A stretch of DNA of 27,820 bases from Eutrophocola sp963925675 (GTDB taxonomy: Bacteria; Pseudomonadota; Gammaproteobacteria; Pseudomonadales; Pseudohongiellaceae). The notes beneath the pieces were generated by a model. That model saw only the letters and a list, made by a program, of their open reading frames with translations, ran no database searches and had not been told where the DNA came from. The position numbers and the translations under genes were made by a program. Below are positions 8,245 through 17,513 of the stretch, one piece after another; within the stretch, counting starts at the first letter, position 1, and every line of letters starts with the position of its first letter. The DNA is taken from NCBI GenBank assembly GCA_963925675.1, contig CAWUSW010000016.1, positions 1 to 27,820 on the forward strand, given 5' to 3'.

Positions 8245-10023
8245 TCAGGCGGCAACCTCATCCAGATCATCCTGATCTTCAAGACGATCAGTGAATTTGT
8301 CTTTTGGATGGTAAAGCAGGGTAGCGATATTCACCAGGTCGCGTACGATCTTGCGGGCATTTTCGCTATCGTTTAGCAGGGAGGAAGCCATTTCGCTGGT
8401 TATCCTTTTATCCAGCAGCAACTTGTTCACCCGACCCGATACAAGCACATCCAGTTTCACTTCGCTTTCCCCCTCCTTACTGAGCTGGCGCAGGTATTTG
8501 AGTAGATTGTCCGAGTTGTTACAGCGATGAATTTCCCTGATGGATTTAAGAATGCGCCTTCTGATCAGGTTGTATTCTTCCTGGATATAGGGATTGTCGA
8601 GTGACATGAACTCAGTAATATTGTCATGCAGGGGAGCCATTTTTTTCACCACATGGACCAACATACGGTTGGCTATCAGGATATTCCTGATGATTTCTAT
8701 TTTGCCTTCGTCCAGTGAGAATTTACTTTGCAGGAGGGTGGCATACTCCACTATCTTGCTGTAAACGGGTTTGATGATACTGTCGTAAAGGTTTTCAATG
8801 TCCACGCTTACCGCTTCTTTGGTTGCCAGGATTTCATTGAGCTGGCGGTCGGATTCAAGATCATCCCGGTGAACACTCATGCCGTGAGTAATAGCCTTGT
8901 AGGCTGCATGGTGCAACAAGTACATGGACTCATCGAACAGTGCCTTCATACCAGTTTGTGAATACTCCAGAGAGGATTCATTGAGATATTTTGGCTCAGC
9001 AAGGGGCACGGTCTTAGTTATTTCTGCAAGCTCTGGCACCATGCGCTCTACTATGCTTGCAATGACGGGGACAAAACAGAGCAGAACAGAAGTGTTAATA
9101 ATATTAAACAGCGTATGAAACAGGGACAGTGCAACAGGAATACTTGCTGCATGCACGAAGGGCGAGAAACCTTCAATTTTTATCACCAGGGAATCGATGA
9201 AGGATAAAAAGGGGTAGAAAAGTACACCCATCCATAGGACGCCGATCAAGTTGAAAACAAGATGGGCTCTTGCGGCATGCTTGGCTTGATAATTGGCAAT
9301 TATGGCCGCGAGATTCGCGGTAATGGTGGTGCCGATGTTTTCGCCGAGCACCATCGCTGCCGCCAAATCGAAAGGAATCCAGCCTTCAAAGGTCATCAAC
9401 AGGGTAACCGCCATAGTGGCGCTGGAGGACTGCAATATAAGCGTCAGCAAGGTACCAATGACCATGAAAATTAATACCGAGGCATAACCCATCGTGGTGT
9501 AGTTGGAAAGTATGGCAAGAAGTTCAGGGTTGTTGCCAATATCGGGCAGTGAATCTTTAAGAAATTGCAGACCGATAAAGAGCACGGAAAATCCGTACAG
9601 GAAGTAACCCCAGTGCTGTACCTGCTTTGATGGTCGGATTGACATCAAAAAACCGATGCCTACCAATGGCAGGGCAATAGTACTCATGCTGACTTTGAAG
9701 CCCAGAATGGAAATCAGCCAGGCGGTGACAGTGGTGCCAATATTTGCGCCCATGATGACGCCGATTGCTTCCGGGAGAGTCAGCAGGCTGGCATTGGTGA
9801 AACTCACCACCATTAGTGTGGTGGCAGAGGATGACTGGATTACTGCAGTGATAGTGAAGCCGGTCAGTACGGCAAAGAAACGGTTTGAAGTGGTAGTAGC
9901 CAGAATAGTGCGCATCCGGTCACCCGCGAGCTCCATCAGGGCGTCACTCATTACCTTCATGCCATAAAGGAAAAGCCCTAATGCGCCCAGTAGTGTGAGT
10001 ATGTTAAAAAAACCGTAATCCAT
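8245..10023 (-). CDS. Na+/phosphate cotransporter family protein with PhoU-like C-terminal domain (NptA/YjbB type)
   Basis: A 592-residue protein. The membrane half carries the duplicated QSSSAT motifs of the NaPi-II family (residues 63-68 and 198-203) with the companion motifs GANIGTT and GENIGTT, arranged as two inverted repeats with about eight to nine membrane segments. Residues from ~350 onward are a hydrophilic helical region like PhoU, as in E. coli YjbB. The family moves phosphate with sodium and in bacteria can export excess phosphate. The start is supported by TAGGAGCT. It is followed on the same strand by a small membrane protein; the YbbP-like gene lies 81 bp upstream. No pho box was identified. 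Confidence 0.93.
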   Translation of the reverse strand: MDYGFFNILTLLGALGLFLYGMKVMSDALMELAGDRMRTILATTTSNRFFAVLTGFTITAVIQSSSATTLMVVSFTNASLLTLPEAIGVIMGANIGTTVTAWLISILGFKVSMSTIALPLVGIGFLMSIRPSKQVQHWGYFLYGFSVLFIGLQFLKDSLPDIGNNPELLAILSNYTTMGYASVLIFMVIGTLLTLILQSSSATMAVTLLMTFEGWIPFDLAAAMVLGENIGTTITANLAAIIANYQAKHAARAHLVFNLIGVLWMGVLFYPFLSFIDSLVIKIEGFSPFVHAASIPVALSLFHTLFNIINTSVLLCFVPVIASIVERMVPELAEITKTVPLAEPKYLNESSLEYSQTGMKALFDESMYLLHHAAYKAITHGMSVHRDDLESDRQLNEILATKEAVSVDIENLYDSIIKPVYSKIVEYATLLQSKFSLDEGKIEIIRNILIANRMLVHVVKKMAPLHDNITEFMSLDNPYIQEEYNLIRRRILKSIREIHRCNNSDNLLKYLRQLSKEGESEVKLDVLVSGRVNKLLLDKRITSEMASSLLNDSENARKIVRDLVNIATLLYHPKDKFTDRLEDQDDLDEVAA

Positions 10024-10104
10024 AGCTCCTATTTATATCAAAAATAGACCGTCAGCCGCACCATAAATTATTTGTTCGGCAATGAGCTGGGGGTCAGGGC
10101 TAAA

Positions 10105-12669
10105 TCAGGTTGCTCGCAGCAGTTCCAGAGGTTTCTGTTTCAACACAGACAGGGTGGCAATCAAGGCAGTGAGTACGCTCAAGGCGCAGATGGCGATGAT
10201 GGTGAAAGCCGTAGTCCAGGGGGAGAAGCTCCACAAGCCATCAAAGATAAAAAAGGATATTGCATAGGACATGCCCAGACTCAGGGAGACGCCTGAAAGG
10301 GCCGCAAAAAAACCGAGAATGCCAAATTCGATTTCAACAATACGTTTAACATCAGAGAAATTGGCGCCAAGAATTTTTAACAGATTAATTTCCCAAAAGC
10401 GTGACTTTACTTCATAACGGGCAATGGAAAACAGTACTACCAGGCCTGCAAAAATAGACAAATAAGCCATGACTCTGATCGCCCAGCTGATCTGGTCAGT
10501 GATATCCAGTATGCGAGCTACAATTTGTTGCACATTGATTACGCTGATATTGGGCAAGTTGTTGACGATGCTGTTTTGCAAAGCGATGCGGTCTGTTTCC
10601 TGAACATTACCGATAGCGGCGACAAATGTTTTTGGAGCAGGGTCCAGTACGCCAGGTTGAAAGGAAACAAAAAAGTTGGGCTGAAACGAGTTCCAGATAA
10701 CTGATCGGGTATTAATAATGCGTCCTTCCACCGGTACGCTTTGAACATCGAAAGCCATGGTGTCGCCAATCTCGAGTCCCATGCGCTCGGCAAAATTTTC
10801 TTCAAGAGAAATCCCGGGCAGTTCCGGGGAATTGAAATCCCATGGGCCAGACCAGGTTTCACCCGCTACGATATTCTCGGAATCTTTCAAGGCATCCTGA
10901 TAGGTCAGATTCATCATGCGCCTGCGCATGAGTTGTTCATCAGGTGTCTCTTCCGGATCATCAATTTGCTGACCATTCACTGATTCCAGTCGTGCTCGTA
11001 CCATTGGTGATAAAAACGAAAGAGAGTAGCCTCGCTCGGCTATGGTGTCCTGCAGTTCTTCCAGCTGTTCTTGCTGAATGTCGAACATAAAGAAATCAGG
11101 TACAGAGTAGTCAGAAGGCTGGGCTATGTAATCCTGTAGACCATTTTGAATTTGCGGGATAAGGTTGATTAGCAATGACCCCAGGCCGATGGCCAGAAAA
11201 CAGGAGATAGCGCCAAGGCGATTCCGACTCAGGTTGCGTAAGGCAATTTTACGCGTGACATGTTTGCCGGCATTCGTTCCCATGGCGAAAGCAGAGCAGC
11301 CATAGAGAATTACCCAGGCAATGCCTCCCAGAACAAATATGGCGGCAAGGAAGCCGGCAACAAATACGCTGCCAACAAAAACCGAATGCGCCTGCCACAT
11401 CGCAAGCCCCCAGAAAGTCAGGAGTATGGGGGCATAACTAGTGATATGTCTGCGCCAGTGCGTTGCTGAGGAGCTGGGCTGAACATTTTCATGAAACAGG
11501 CCGATAGGGTTGAGGTCATAGATTTTGGACAGTATTGGCAGACAGCAGATGATGCTGCCTGCAGTGCCCATGAACAGGGCCAGCACCAGTGAATTGAGTT
11601 CCATGGAGTTGCTGAAACCTCTGGGCAGGAAGCCTTCAAAAAGCAGGGGTAACAAGGGCAGGGCGAGGAAGGCTATGGCACTGGCAATAACAGCACTAAA
11701 GGTTCCCAGCAGAACAATCTGTACCAAGGTCATTTTGTAGGCTTCTCTTGGCGTTCCACCCAGGCACATCAAAATCGCCATATCCTTGAAGCGCGAGGTG
11801 AAAAAGGCTCTGAACAAATATGCCGCACCAACGCCAGCCAGGAATAATGCGATCAGCGCAATCAGTCCAAGATAGTCATTCATATAGCCAAGCACTTCAC
11901 CCAGGTCTTCACTTTCTTCCTGGTGAGTAGTCATGCTGAGGCGACGGGTGTCACGATAGACCTCCCGTTCGGCATCCCTGAATGCCTCTTCCAGTCCGGT
12001 GAGATTGTAATCTTCAGGCAATTTGTAAAAACGTGAATAAGTAATGCGGCTGCCAAGCTGGATCAAACCTGTACTGTCTATCTGATCCAGGCCCATATAA
12101 ATGGCCGGAAAATTGGACATCACCGATATGGTGCTGCTGGGATCTTCAAGGATTACATCGGTAATGGTGAATTGTCTGTCACCGATTTTAAGCCTGTCAC
12201 CCACTTCCAGTTCCAGGATTACCATCAGATCGCGGGCAACCCAGATATTGTCATTAATGAGTAATTCAGCAGGTCCATCGGCGAGTGAGATAGGGCCGGC
12301 ATTTTGCAGAATAATGTCGCCGTATTGTGGGTAGTTGCCATCGATACCAATAAGTGTGCTCATTCTGGAGTTTTCATCACCTGCGACCATGGACAGAAAG
12401 CTGACCTGGTCTGAGACGGAGAGGATTCTGGTGTCCAGAATGTTTTCGGTTAGCTCATATTCCTGCTCTGTCAGTGGGAAGCGCGAAGAAATTTGCACAT
12501 CCGCGGTGAGGATGGACTTCGAGTTGTTTTGCAGATGCTGATCAATGGAGCTTTTGAAAGAATCCAGCGCGATAAAACCAATCAAGCCAATGCTCAGGTT
12601 CAGCATAAAAAATATGCTGAACTTGAAGTTATTGGTGATTTCTTTAATTGCCAGATGCAACCAGAGCAT
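10105..12669 (-). CDS. ABC transporter permease, FtsX/MacB type (YbbP-like)
   Basis: An 854-residue permease with an N-terminal membrane segment (residues ~17-38), a large extracytoplasmic region, FtsX-type membrane blocks from ~265 (LIALIALFLAGVGAAYLF...DMAILMCLGGTPREA) and again at the C-terminus, and the terminal PLELLRA tail common in MacB/LolC-like permeases. It has ten-TM YbbP architecture: two FtsX domains plus central helices. The matching ATPase gene starts the unit 66 bp upstream. E. coli YbbA-YbbP is linked to the TesA gene, as here. Members use ATP for mechanotransmission or lipid/lipoprotein extraction at the inner membrane; the substrate is unknown. Confidence 0.9.
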   Translation of the reverse strand: MLWLHLAIKEITNNFKFSIFFMLNLSIGLIGFIALDSFKSSIDQHLQNNSKSILTADVQISSRFPLTEQEYELTENILDTRILSVSDQVSFLSMVAGDENSRMSTLIGIDGNYPQYGDIILQNAGPISLADGPAELLINDNIWVARDLMVILELEVGDRLKIGDRQFTITDVILEDPSSTISVMSNFPAIYMGLDQIDSTGLIQLGSRITYSRFYKLPEDYNLTGLEEAFRDAEREVYRDTRRLSMTTHQEESEDLGEVLGYMNDYLGLIALIALFLAGVGAAYLFRAFFTSRFKDMAILMCLGGTPREAYKMTLVQIVLLGTFSAVIASAIAFLALPLLPLLFEGFLPRGFSNSMELNSLVLALFMGTAGSIICCLPILSKIYDLNPIGLFHENVQPSSSATHWRRHITSYAPILLTFWGLAMWQAHSVFVGSVFVAGFLAAIFVLGGIAWVILYGCSAFAMGTNAGKHVTRKIALRNLSRNRLGAISCFLAIGLGSLLINLIPQIQNGLQDYIAQPSDYSVPDFFMFDIQQEQLEELQDTIAERGYSLSFLSPMVRARLESVNGQQIDDPEETPDEQLMRRRMMNLTYQDALKDSENIVAGETWSGPWDFNSPELPGISLEENFAERMGLEIGDTMAFDVQSVPVEGRIINTRSVIWNSFQPNFFVSFQPGVLDPAPKTFVAAIGNVQETDRIALQNSIVNNLPNISVINVQQIVARILDITDQISWAIRVMAYLSIFAGLVVLFSIARYEVKSRFWEINLLKILGANFSDVKRIVEIEFGILGFFAALSGVSLSLGMSYAISFFIFDGLWSFSPWTTAFTIIAICALSVLTALIATLSVLKQKPLELLRAT

Positions 12670-12735
12670 GATTATTCAACCCTACTTTGTAAAATGTATG
12701 TTGCAGGAGCGGGTTTAACCGCGAATTGTTCGGGA

Positions 12736-13413
12736 CTAAAGTCCATCCTGCACAAACCTGCCATCTTGCAGGCGCTGTTGTCGGGCACAACGCATCGCGA
12801 GTTGTTCGTTGTGGGTAACAAAAAGTAATGTCATCTTGTGCTTGTCTACCAGATCAAAAATCATGTCGCTGACATGGGCGCCAGTAGTGCTGTCGAGATT
12901 ACCGGTGGGTTCGTCTGCCAACAAAATGCTGGGGCGTACTACCATGGCGCGAGCTATAGCGACGCGCTGACATTCACCGCCCGACAATTGGTGAGGAAAA
13001 TGCTCCAGACGTTTGCCGAGTCCGACATGCTCAAGTGCCTCATGGGCTTTTTCAGAAGCCTCACTATCCTTGAAAAGGTCAAGAGGCAGACTCACATTTT
13101 CAAGCGCAGTGAGGTGAGACATCAAATGAAATTGTTGAAATATTATGCCGATGTTCTTGGCGCGAAATTTTGATAATGCCTCTTCATTAAGCTCGTGCAT
13201 ATCCTGATCATTGAGAATGATGGAGCCAGATGTAGGGCTGTCCAGACCGGCCAGGAGGGTTAATAGAGTGGATTTGCCACTGCCTGACTGCCCCAGTATT
13301 GCCAGGGTTTCACCCGCTTCCATTTCCAGATTAAGGTTGATCAGAACCTCAATGGGATCAGGGTTGGCGACTGTCTGGAAGGATTTATAAAGATCTTTAA
13401 TTTCAAGAATCAT
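12736..13413 (-). CDS. ABC transporter ATP-binding protein (YbbA/LolD-like)
   Basis: A 225-residue ATPase with every core motif: Walker A GQSGSGKST, Q-loop FQQF, signature LSGGECQR, Walker B SILLADEPTGNLDS and H-loop VTHN. The NLDS and LSGGE context places it in the MacB/LolD/FtsE group that works with FtsX-fold permeases. I chose the ATG at 13413 (MILEIKDL) over a TTG 12 bases upstream because it aligns with usual family starts. It precedes the YbbP-like permease with a 66-bp gap and was probably co-transcribed with it. Confidence 0.93.
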   Translation of the reverse strand: MILEIKDLYKSFQTVANPDPIEVLINLNLEMEAGETLAILGQSGSGKSTLLTLLAGLDSPTSGSIILNDQDMHELNEEALSKFRAKNIGIIFQQFHLMSHLTALENVSLPLDLFKDSEASEKAHEALEHVGLGKRLEHFPHQLSGGECQRVAIARAMVVRPSILLADEPTGNLDSTTGAHVSDMIFDLVDKHKMTLLFVTHNEQLAMRCARQQRLQDGRFVQDGL

Positions 13414-13937
13414 CAGTAACTTCAACAGGATTAAAAGTTTGGAAGAATAAAGCAGTCATCTCACTATGGCAATGAAAGCAAGGTAATGAAAACAAGACAA
13501 GCAATGTACAGGATTATACGGCGTCAGACTTGTATTTCCTTAATCTATTCAAAGTTCAGTTTCAGATCAAAGGGTGGGATTCCAGAAAGGCCGAAAGATT
13601 CTCTGGAAGATACTGCCTTTTGCACAATTATGTAAATATTCATCAGCCGCAGAGTCGCTCTCTGGTTTTCTGCCAATCATGGCTTTAATCAGGCCCTGGA
13701 TGAACTTATTCTTGCGGTGGCGCCACTTTTCATTGGAATATTTACAATGCTACCTGAGGCTATAGGGCTCAGAGAAGTTTTTAAGCATATGGGAATCGTA
13801 TGGATCAGTTGCGTAAGGCAAGCCTCGAGGTATCAAGCCAGGGCCGACTTACTCTTAACGAATCTTTAGCGTTTACTGCTACACTTTTTCTTTAAAGCTT
13901 TTCATGAAATATCTTTCACTTTTTTTTGGGTGATCTC
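13414..13937. other. Intergenic region with a possible gene relic
   Basis: This 524-bp gap holds the divergent starts of the YbbA-like and TANGO2 genes. A + strand frame at 13636-13869 lacks a proper start but reads like protein in its middle (NQALDELILAVAPLFIGIF, then TMLPEAIGLREVFKHMGIV). It begins straight after an ATG-TAA pair and has an internal ATG at 13747 without a ribosome site. It may be the worn remnant of a membrane protein gene or chance. Nothing else was recognised. Confidence 0.3.
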
Positions 13938-14675
13938 ATGTGTACGTTGACTATTTATAGCGGTAAAAAACGCTGTGTGGTAACCATGAACAGAGATGAG
14001 CTTCGTACACGTAAAGAAGCGGGTGTGCTGTATTCCAGATCCAGCAATGCTGCTCGAATATTTTATCCGGTTGACCTCAATAGTGGTGGTACGTGGTTTG
14101 GTGCGAACAACAAGGGGGTGATTTTATGTCTGCTGAATCGCTACCAGGCACCGGAGACGATTAACCCGAAATCACGCGGCACTATAATCCCACAGGCGCT
14201 TGAGCAGGGCGGTGTTGTCGCTGTCAGTGCGTGGCTGGAAAGTCTTGATTTTTCTCAATACAAGCCCTTTGATTTATTTCTGGTAACGAAAAAGAAAATA
14301 ATCCAATTTTCCTGGGATAGCAGGACTTATAAGGTGGAACAGATCGAGGCAAAAAACTGGTTTGTTTTTACCTCGTCTTTGATGTTGACCGAAGAAGTGA
14401 TTGCGTTTCGACAAAATATATTTAAAGCCTGGACGCGGGAACTGGGGAAAAAACTAAGTGATGCTGATGAAGTAATTCGAGGTTTTCATTTGATTCAAAC
14501 TGAGGGCCTGGAATCTCACTCGGTTCTTATGGAGAGAGAAAAGTCTCATACTCGAAGTGTTATTCAGGCCGACCTGATGGGAAAGGAGTTAACCCTTAAA
14601 TATATGCCAGAGATTCTTCAGAACCCCGCTGCTGTCCCCCATATAGAAAAAATTCAGATTGTAAAATCTATATAA
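13938..14675 (+). CDS. TANGO2/NRDE family protein
   Basis: A 245-residue protein with the family hallmarks at the N-terminus: MCTL with Cys2, then NRDE at residues 18-21, followed by GGTWFGANNKGVILCLLNRY (approximately residues 51-70). Bacterial NRDE proteins are related to human TANGO2, which has been linked to heme handling; the Ntn-hydrolase-like fold suggests Cys2 could act as a nucleophile. The biochemical role in bacteria is not settled. The ATG at 13938 is preferred over an upstream TTG because Cys must follow the initiator Met, and GGGTGA lies at suitable spacing. It sits on the opposite strand between the YbbA-like and TesA-like genes. Confidence 0.88.
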   Translation: MCTLTIYSGKKRCVVTMNRDELRTRKEAGVLYSRSSNAARIFYPVDLNSGGTWFGANNKGVILCLLNRYQAPETINPKSRGTIIPQALEQGGVVAVSAWLESLDFSQYKPFDLFLVTKKKIIQFSWDSRTYKVEQIEAKNWFVFTSSLMLTEEVIAFRQNIFKAWTRELGKKLSDADEVIRGFHLIQTEGLESHSVLMEREKSHTRSVIQADLMGKELTLKYMPEILQNPAAVPHIEKIQIVKSI

Positions 14676-15007
14676 AAATTCATGGCAAAGCCCATAGTAA
14701 AAGCAATAGTAAAACCCATAGCAAAAACAAAGGAAAAATACATCGAAAAGAGGCCAGGAAAATCAACTTGCTAGCGGCAGTGCTGGTATTTATTGGGTAT
14801 GAGAACGAGGAGGCATTGGTAATCAGTAAATATGCTGCTGAAGTCACTTTAAGGTTCGGATTGGTTCAGGGTTTTAATGCCTTCAAACAGCATGGCTAAT
14901 ATATTAATCACAAGAAAATAATTTTCAGCTTTGGCAAGATTGTCATTTGGACATTGAGAAAATCAAGAAAGCTGTAACCTGGAAGTTTAGAAAAAGAAGA
15001 GAAATAT
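14676..15007. other. Intergenic region, low-complexity start, no confident gene
   Basis: Between the convergent TANGO2 and TesA genes. The first ~70 bases are A-rich with imperfect repeats of CCCATAGTAAAA/GCAATAGTAAAA. One frame reads as a lysine/serine/histidine-rich string and continues open to 14899, but has no proper start or ribosome site. No intrinsic terminator with a T-run was found for either neighbour. Confidence 0.4.
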
Positions 15008-15652
15008 TCAGGCTTCAGGGAGATAGGGGCGCAGGAAGCGGTAAAGGTTGTCAGCTACAATGCGAGTTCCTTCGGCATTGGGATGAATGCCGTCAGCCTG
15101 GTTCAGTTCTGTAATAGCTGCAACATTTTCAAGCAGGAAAGGCATCAGGGGAATGCCGTATTGTTCTGCCAGATCGGGAAAAACACGGGCAAATTCCTGA
15201 GTATATTCCGGGCCATAATTAGGCGGAATTTGCATGCCGGTAAGAATTACCTCTACGCCATTGTCCAATGCATAGATAATGGTGTTGGAGAGATTGGCTT
15301 TCATTTCTTCTACGCTCAAACCGCGTAAACCATCGTTAGCACCCAGCGACAGCACCAGTAAATCTGGTTGTGAACGGATATACCATTGCAGTCTGCCCAG
15401 TCCGCTGGCAGAGGTAGAGCCGCTGACTCCCGCATTGATTACGCGAATATGTGACATATTCTCTGCACTCAATTTGGTTTCGATCAGGCTGGGGTAGGAT
15501 TCACTCTCATCCAGGCCATATCCTTCAGTGAGTGAGTCCCCCAGAAAAACAACGGTAAATGGTTTCTGGGCAGAGACAACAGGGCTGTTAAACGCAAAAG
15601 CAAGTGCGAATAAGGCGGTAATTAATATATGACTGTTGACGTATTTGTTCAT
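15008..15652 (-). CDS. tesA: TesA-like SGNH-family lysophospholipase/thioesterase, periplasmic
   Basis: A 214-residue precursor from the ATG at 15652, with signal peptide HILITALFALAFAFNSPVVSA and predicted cleavage after residue 28. SGNH blocks are all present: GDSLTEGYG with nucleophile Ser40, the Gly of block II (NAGVSGST), Asn106 in LGAND, and Asp187-x-x-His190 in DGIHPN. E. coli TesA is a multifunctional thioesterase, arylesterase and lysophospholipase in the periplasm. Upstream ATGs at 15706 and others are in frame but would bury the signal peptide; no start has a strong ribosome site. The ABC exporter pair normally found next to tesA lies 1.6 kb downstream beyond the TANGO2 gene. Confidence 0.9.
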   Translation of the reverse strand: MNKYVNSHILITALFALAFAFNSPVVSAQKPFTVVFLGDSLTEGYGLDESESYPSLIETKLSAENMSHIRVINAGVSGSTSASGLGRLQWYIRSQPDLLVLSLGANDGLRGLSVEEMKANLSNTIIYALDNGVEVILTGMQIPPNYGPEYTQEFARVFPDLAEQYGIPLMPFLLENVAAITELNQADGIHPNAEGTRIVADNLYRFLRPYLPEA

Positions 15653-15817
15653 GATTATAAATACACTGTGTTCGGGTAGCATCGAGTAAAGCATGATAAA
15701 ATTCACGCATCATTCTAGCGCAAACCACCTTGCTTCGCATACAGACCCTGCTTGAGCATTTTTTCTTTCGGCTTATGGTGTGTTCAGGTAAGGTCAGATT
15801 TTTCAGGAGTTTGATTC

Positions 15818-17344
15818 ATGCCCCTTATTCGTCAGGAAGATTTAATCCAGAGTGTCGCTGACGCCCTGCAATTTATTTCCTACTACCATCCTCTGGATTT
15901 TATCCAGGCCGTGCACCGTGCTTATGAGCGTGAAGAATCTCAAGCGGCAAAAGATGCCATGGCACAGATTTTAATTAACTCGCGGATGTGCGCTGAAGGC
16001 AAACGTCCAATCTGTCAGGACACCGGCATTGTCTGTGTCTTTGTAAAAGTGGGCATGAATCTCCAGTGGCAAGGAGATTTAAGTCTGGAAGATATGATCA
16101 ATGAAGGCGTCAGACAGGCCTATAGCCATCCCGATAATATACTACGTGCTTCCATTCTAAGTGATCCTGCTGGTGCCAGAAAAAACACTGGTGACAATAC
16201 CCCGGCTGTTATTCATACCACCATCGTACCCGGTGACACGCTTGAAATTGATGTGGCTGCCAAAGGCGGCGGTTCAGAGAACAAGGCAAAGTTTGCCATG
16301 CTCAATCCCAGTGACGATATTGTCGAGTGGGTACTAAAAACTGTTCCTACTATGGGTGCGGGTTGGTGCCCGCCGGGCATGCTTGGTATAGGTATTGGTG
16401 GCACCGCTGAAAAAGCCATGATACTGGCCAAGGAATCGCTGATGGATCCTGTCGATATCGATGAACTGCGTGCCAGAGGGCCAAACAACAGGGTAGAGGA
16501 ATTGCGCCTGGAACTGATGGAAAAAGTGAATAACCTGGGTATTGGTGCACAGGGACTGGGAGGACTCACTAGCGTCGTTGATATAAAGATCAAGGACTTT
16601 CCTACCCATGCGGCGTCCCTGCCGGTGGCCATTATTCCCAATTGTGCGGCTACCCGTCATATTCATTTTGTGCTGGATGGCAGTGGTCCGGCAGTACTGA
16701 CGCCACCAAAACTCAGCGATTGGCCAGAAATCACCTGGGATGCAGGACCTACCGCGCGTCGGGTGAATCTGGATACTGTGACCCGGGAAGATATTGCCCA
16801 GTGGCAACCCGGTGAAACGCTTCTGCTTTCAGGCACGATGTTGACGGGGCGCGATGCGGCTCATAAACGCATTCTGCAATTGCTGGACAGTGGTGAAGGG
16901 CTTCCTGAGGGTGTCGATCTGCAAGGTAAGTTTATTTACTACGTCGGCCCTGTTGATCCTGTACGTGATGAAGTGGTTGGACCTGCAGGCCCAACCACGG
17001 CAACGCGCATGGACAAGTTCACTGATGCCTTGCTGGAAAAAGCAGGAGTGATGGGCATGATCGGTAAAGCCGAAAGAGGGCAGGTGGCCATTGATTCAAT
17101 CAAAAAACACAAGGCGGTTTACCTGATGGCTGTCGGGGGTGCCGCCTATCTGGTGTCCAAGGCCATTCGAAAAGCGCGCATCGTTGCCTTTGAAGATCTG
17201 GGCATGGAAGCCATTCATGAATTTGTTGTTGAAGAAATGCCGGTGACCGTCGCCGTCGATGTCAACGGGGTTTCTGTTCATCAGACTGGTCCTGCCGAAT
17301 GGTTCAAGAAGATCCATGAGGCCCAGGTAGTTACTGTTAAATGA
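15818..17344 (+). CDS. fumA: Class I fumarate hydratase (iron-sulfur fumarase, FumA/FumB type)
   Basis: A 508-residue single-chain class I fumarase. The three [4Fe-4S] cysteines are at Cys66 (CQDTGI), Cys184 (GAGWCPPG) and Cys276 (PNCAATRH), with spacing (118 and 92) like known class I enzymes. The C-terminal beta domain carries GPVDPVRDEVVGPAGPTTATRMD and GMIGKAERG. It interconverts fumarate and malate in the cytoplasm and, as an oxygen-sensitive cluster enzyme, belongs to iron-replete metabolism. Related class I hydratases act on other dicarboxylates, but the match here is to fumarase proper. CAGGAG gives a good start. It lies upstream of the PQQ dehydrogenase with a long inverted repeat between, so the two are probably separate transcripts. 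Confidence 0.92.
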   Translation: MPLIRQEDLIQSVADALQFISYYHPLDFIQAVHRAYEREESQAAKDAMAQILINSRMCAEGKRPICQDTGIVCVFVKVGMNLQWQGDLSLEDMINEGVRQAYSHPDNILRASILSDPAGARKNTGDNTPAVIHTTIVPGDTLEIDVAAKGGGSENKAKFAMLNPSDDIVEWVLKTVPTMGAGWCPPGMLGIGIGGTAEKAMILAKESLMDPVDIDELRARGPNNRVEELRLELMEKVNNLGIGAQGLGGLTSVVDIKIKDFPTHAASLPVAIIPNCAATRHIHFVLDGSGPAVLTPPKLSDWPEITWDAGPTARRVNLDTVTREDIAQWQPGETLLLSGTMLTGRDAAHKRILQLLDSGEGLPEGVDLQGKFIYYVGPVDPVRDEVVGPAGPTTATRMDKFTDALLEKAGVMGMIGKAERGQVAIDSIKKHKAVYLMAVGGAAYLVSKAIRKARIVAFEDLGMEAIHEFVVEEMPVTVAVDVNGVSVHQTGPAEWFKKIHEAQVVTVK

Positions 17345-17362
17345 AAAAGCGGACAAAGCGGA

Positions 17363-17478
17363 CAAAGGATAAAAGAAAAAGGATAAAGGTGAGCAGCACG
17401 TAGATCAGATAAGCGCAGCGCCATCCGACATGGAGGACTTTCCACTTTCCACCTTTATCTTTTATCCTTTATCTTTTA
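17363..17478. repeat. Long imperfect (GGATAAA)-type inverted repeat
   Basis: The left arm (about 17363-17391) and right arm (about 17450-17478) pair over ~29 positions with few mismatches; the innermost 10 bases GATAAAGGTG (17382-17391) and CACCTTTATC (17450-17459) are exact. The arms are built from GGATAAA/TTTATCC heptamers, as at 4095-4170. The ~58-base loop is unrelated to that of the other copy. It lies just after the fumarase stop and before the PQQ dehydrogenase start, so it may act as a terminator. Confidence 0.7.
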
Positions 17479-17513
17479 TCTTCGAGCTCTGGATTCCTCA
17501 AGAGCGGACGATC

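Noticed and set aside
13574..13765. 63-codon frame with a nominal ATG between the YbbA-like and TANGO2 genes
   Set aside because: No ribosome site and odd composition; a different frame in the same DNA looks more protein-like, and neither is convincing as a live gene.
14682..14774. 30-codon lysine-rich frame starting ATGGCAAAG
   Set aside because: It arises from imperfect CCCATAGTAAAA-type repeats and lacks a ribosome-binding site.
15653..15706. Longer TesA with 18 extra N-terminal residues
   Set aside because: The added residues would place the signal peptide in the interior; the ATG at 15652 gives a standard precursor.
16213..16807. Minus-strand frames of up to 157 codons inside the fumarase gene
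   Set aside because: They are antisense shadows of a fully conserved class I fumarase and have no recognisable features.
17430..17513. N-terminal extension of the PQQ dehydrogenase from an ATG at 17430
   Set aside because: The extension is encoded by the TTTATC-repeat arm and would bury the signal peptide that starts at 17514.
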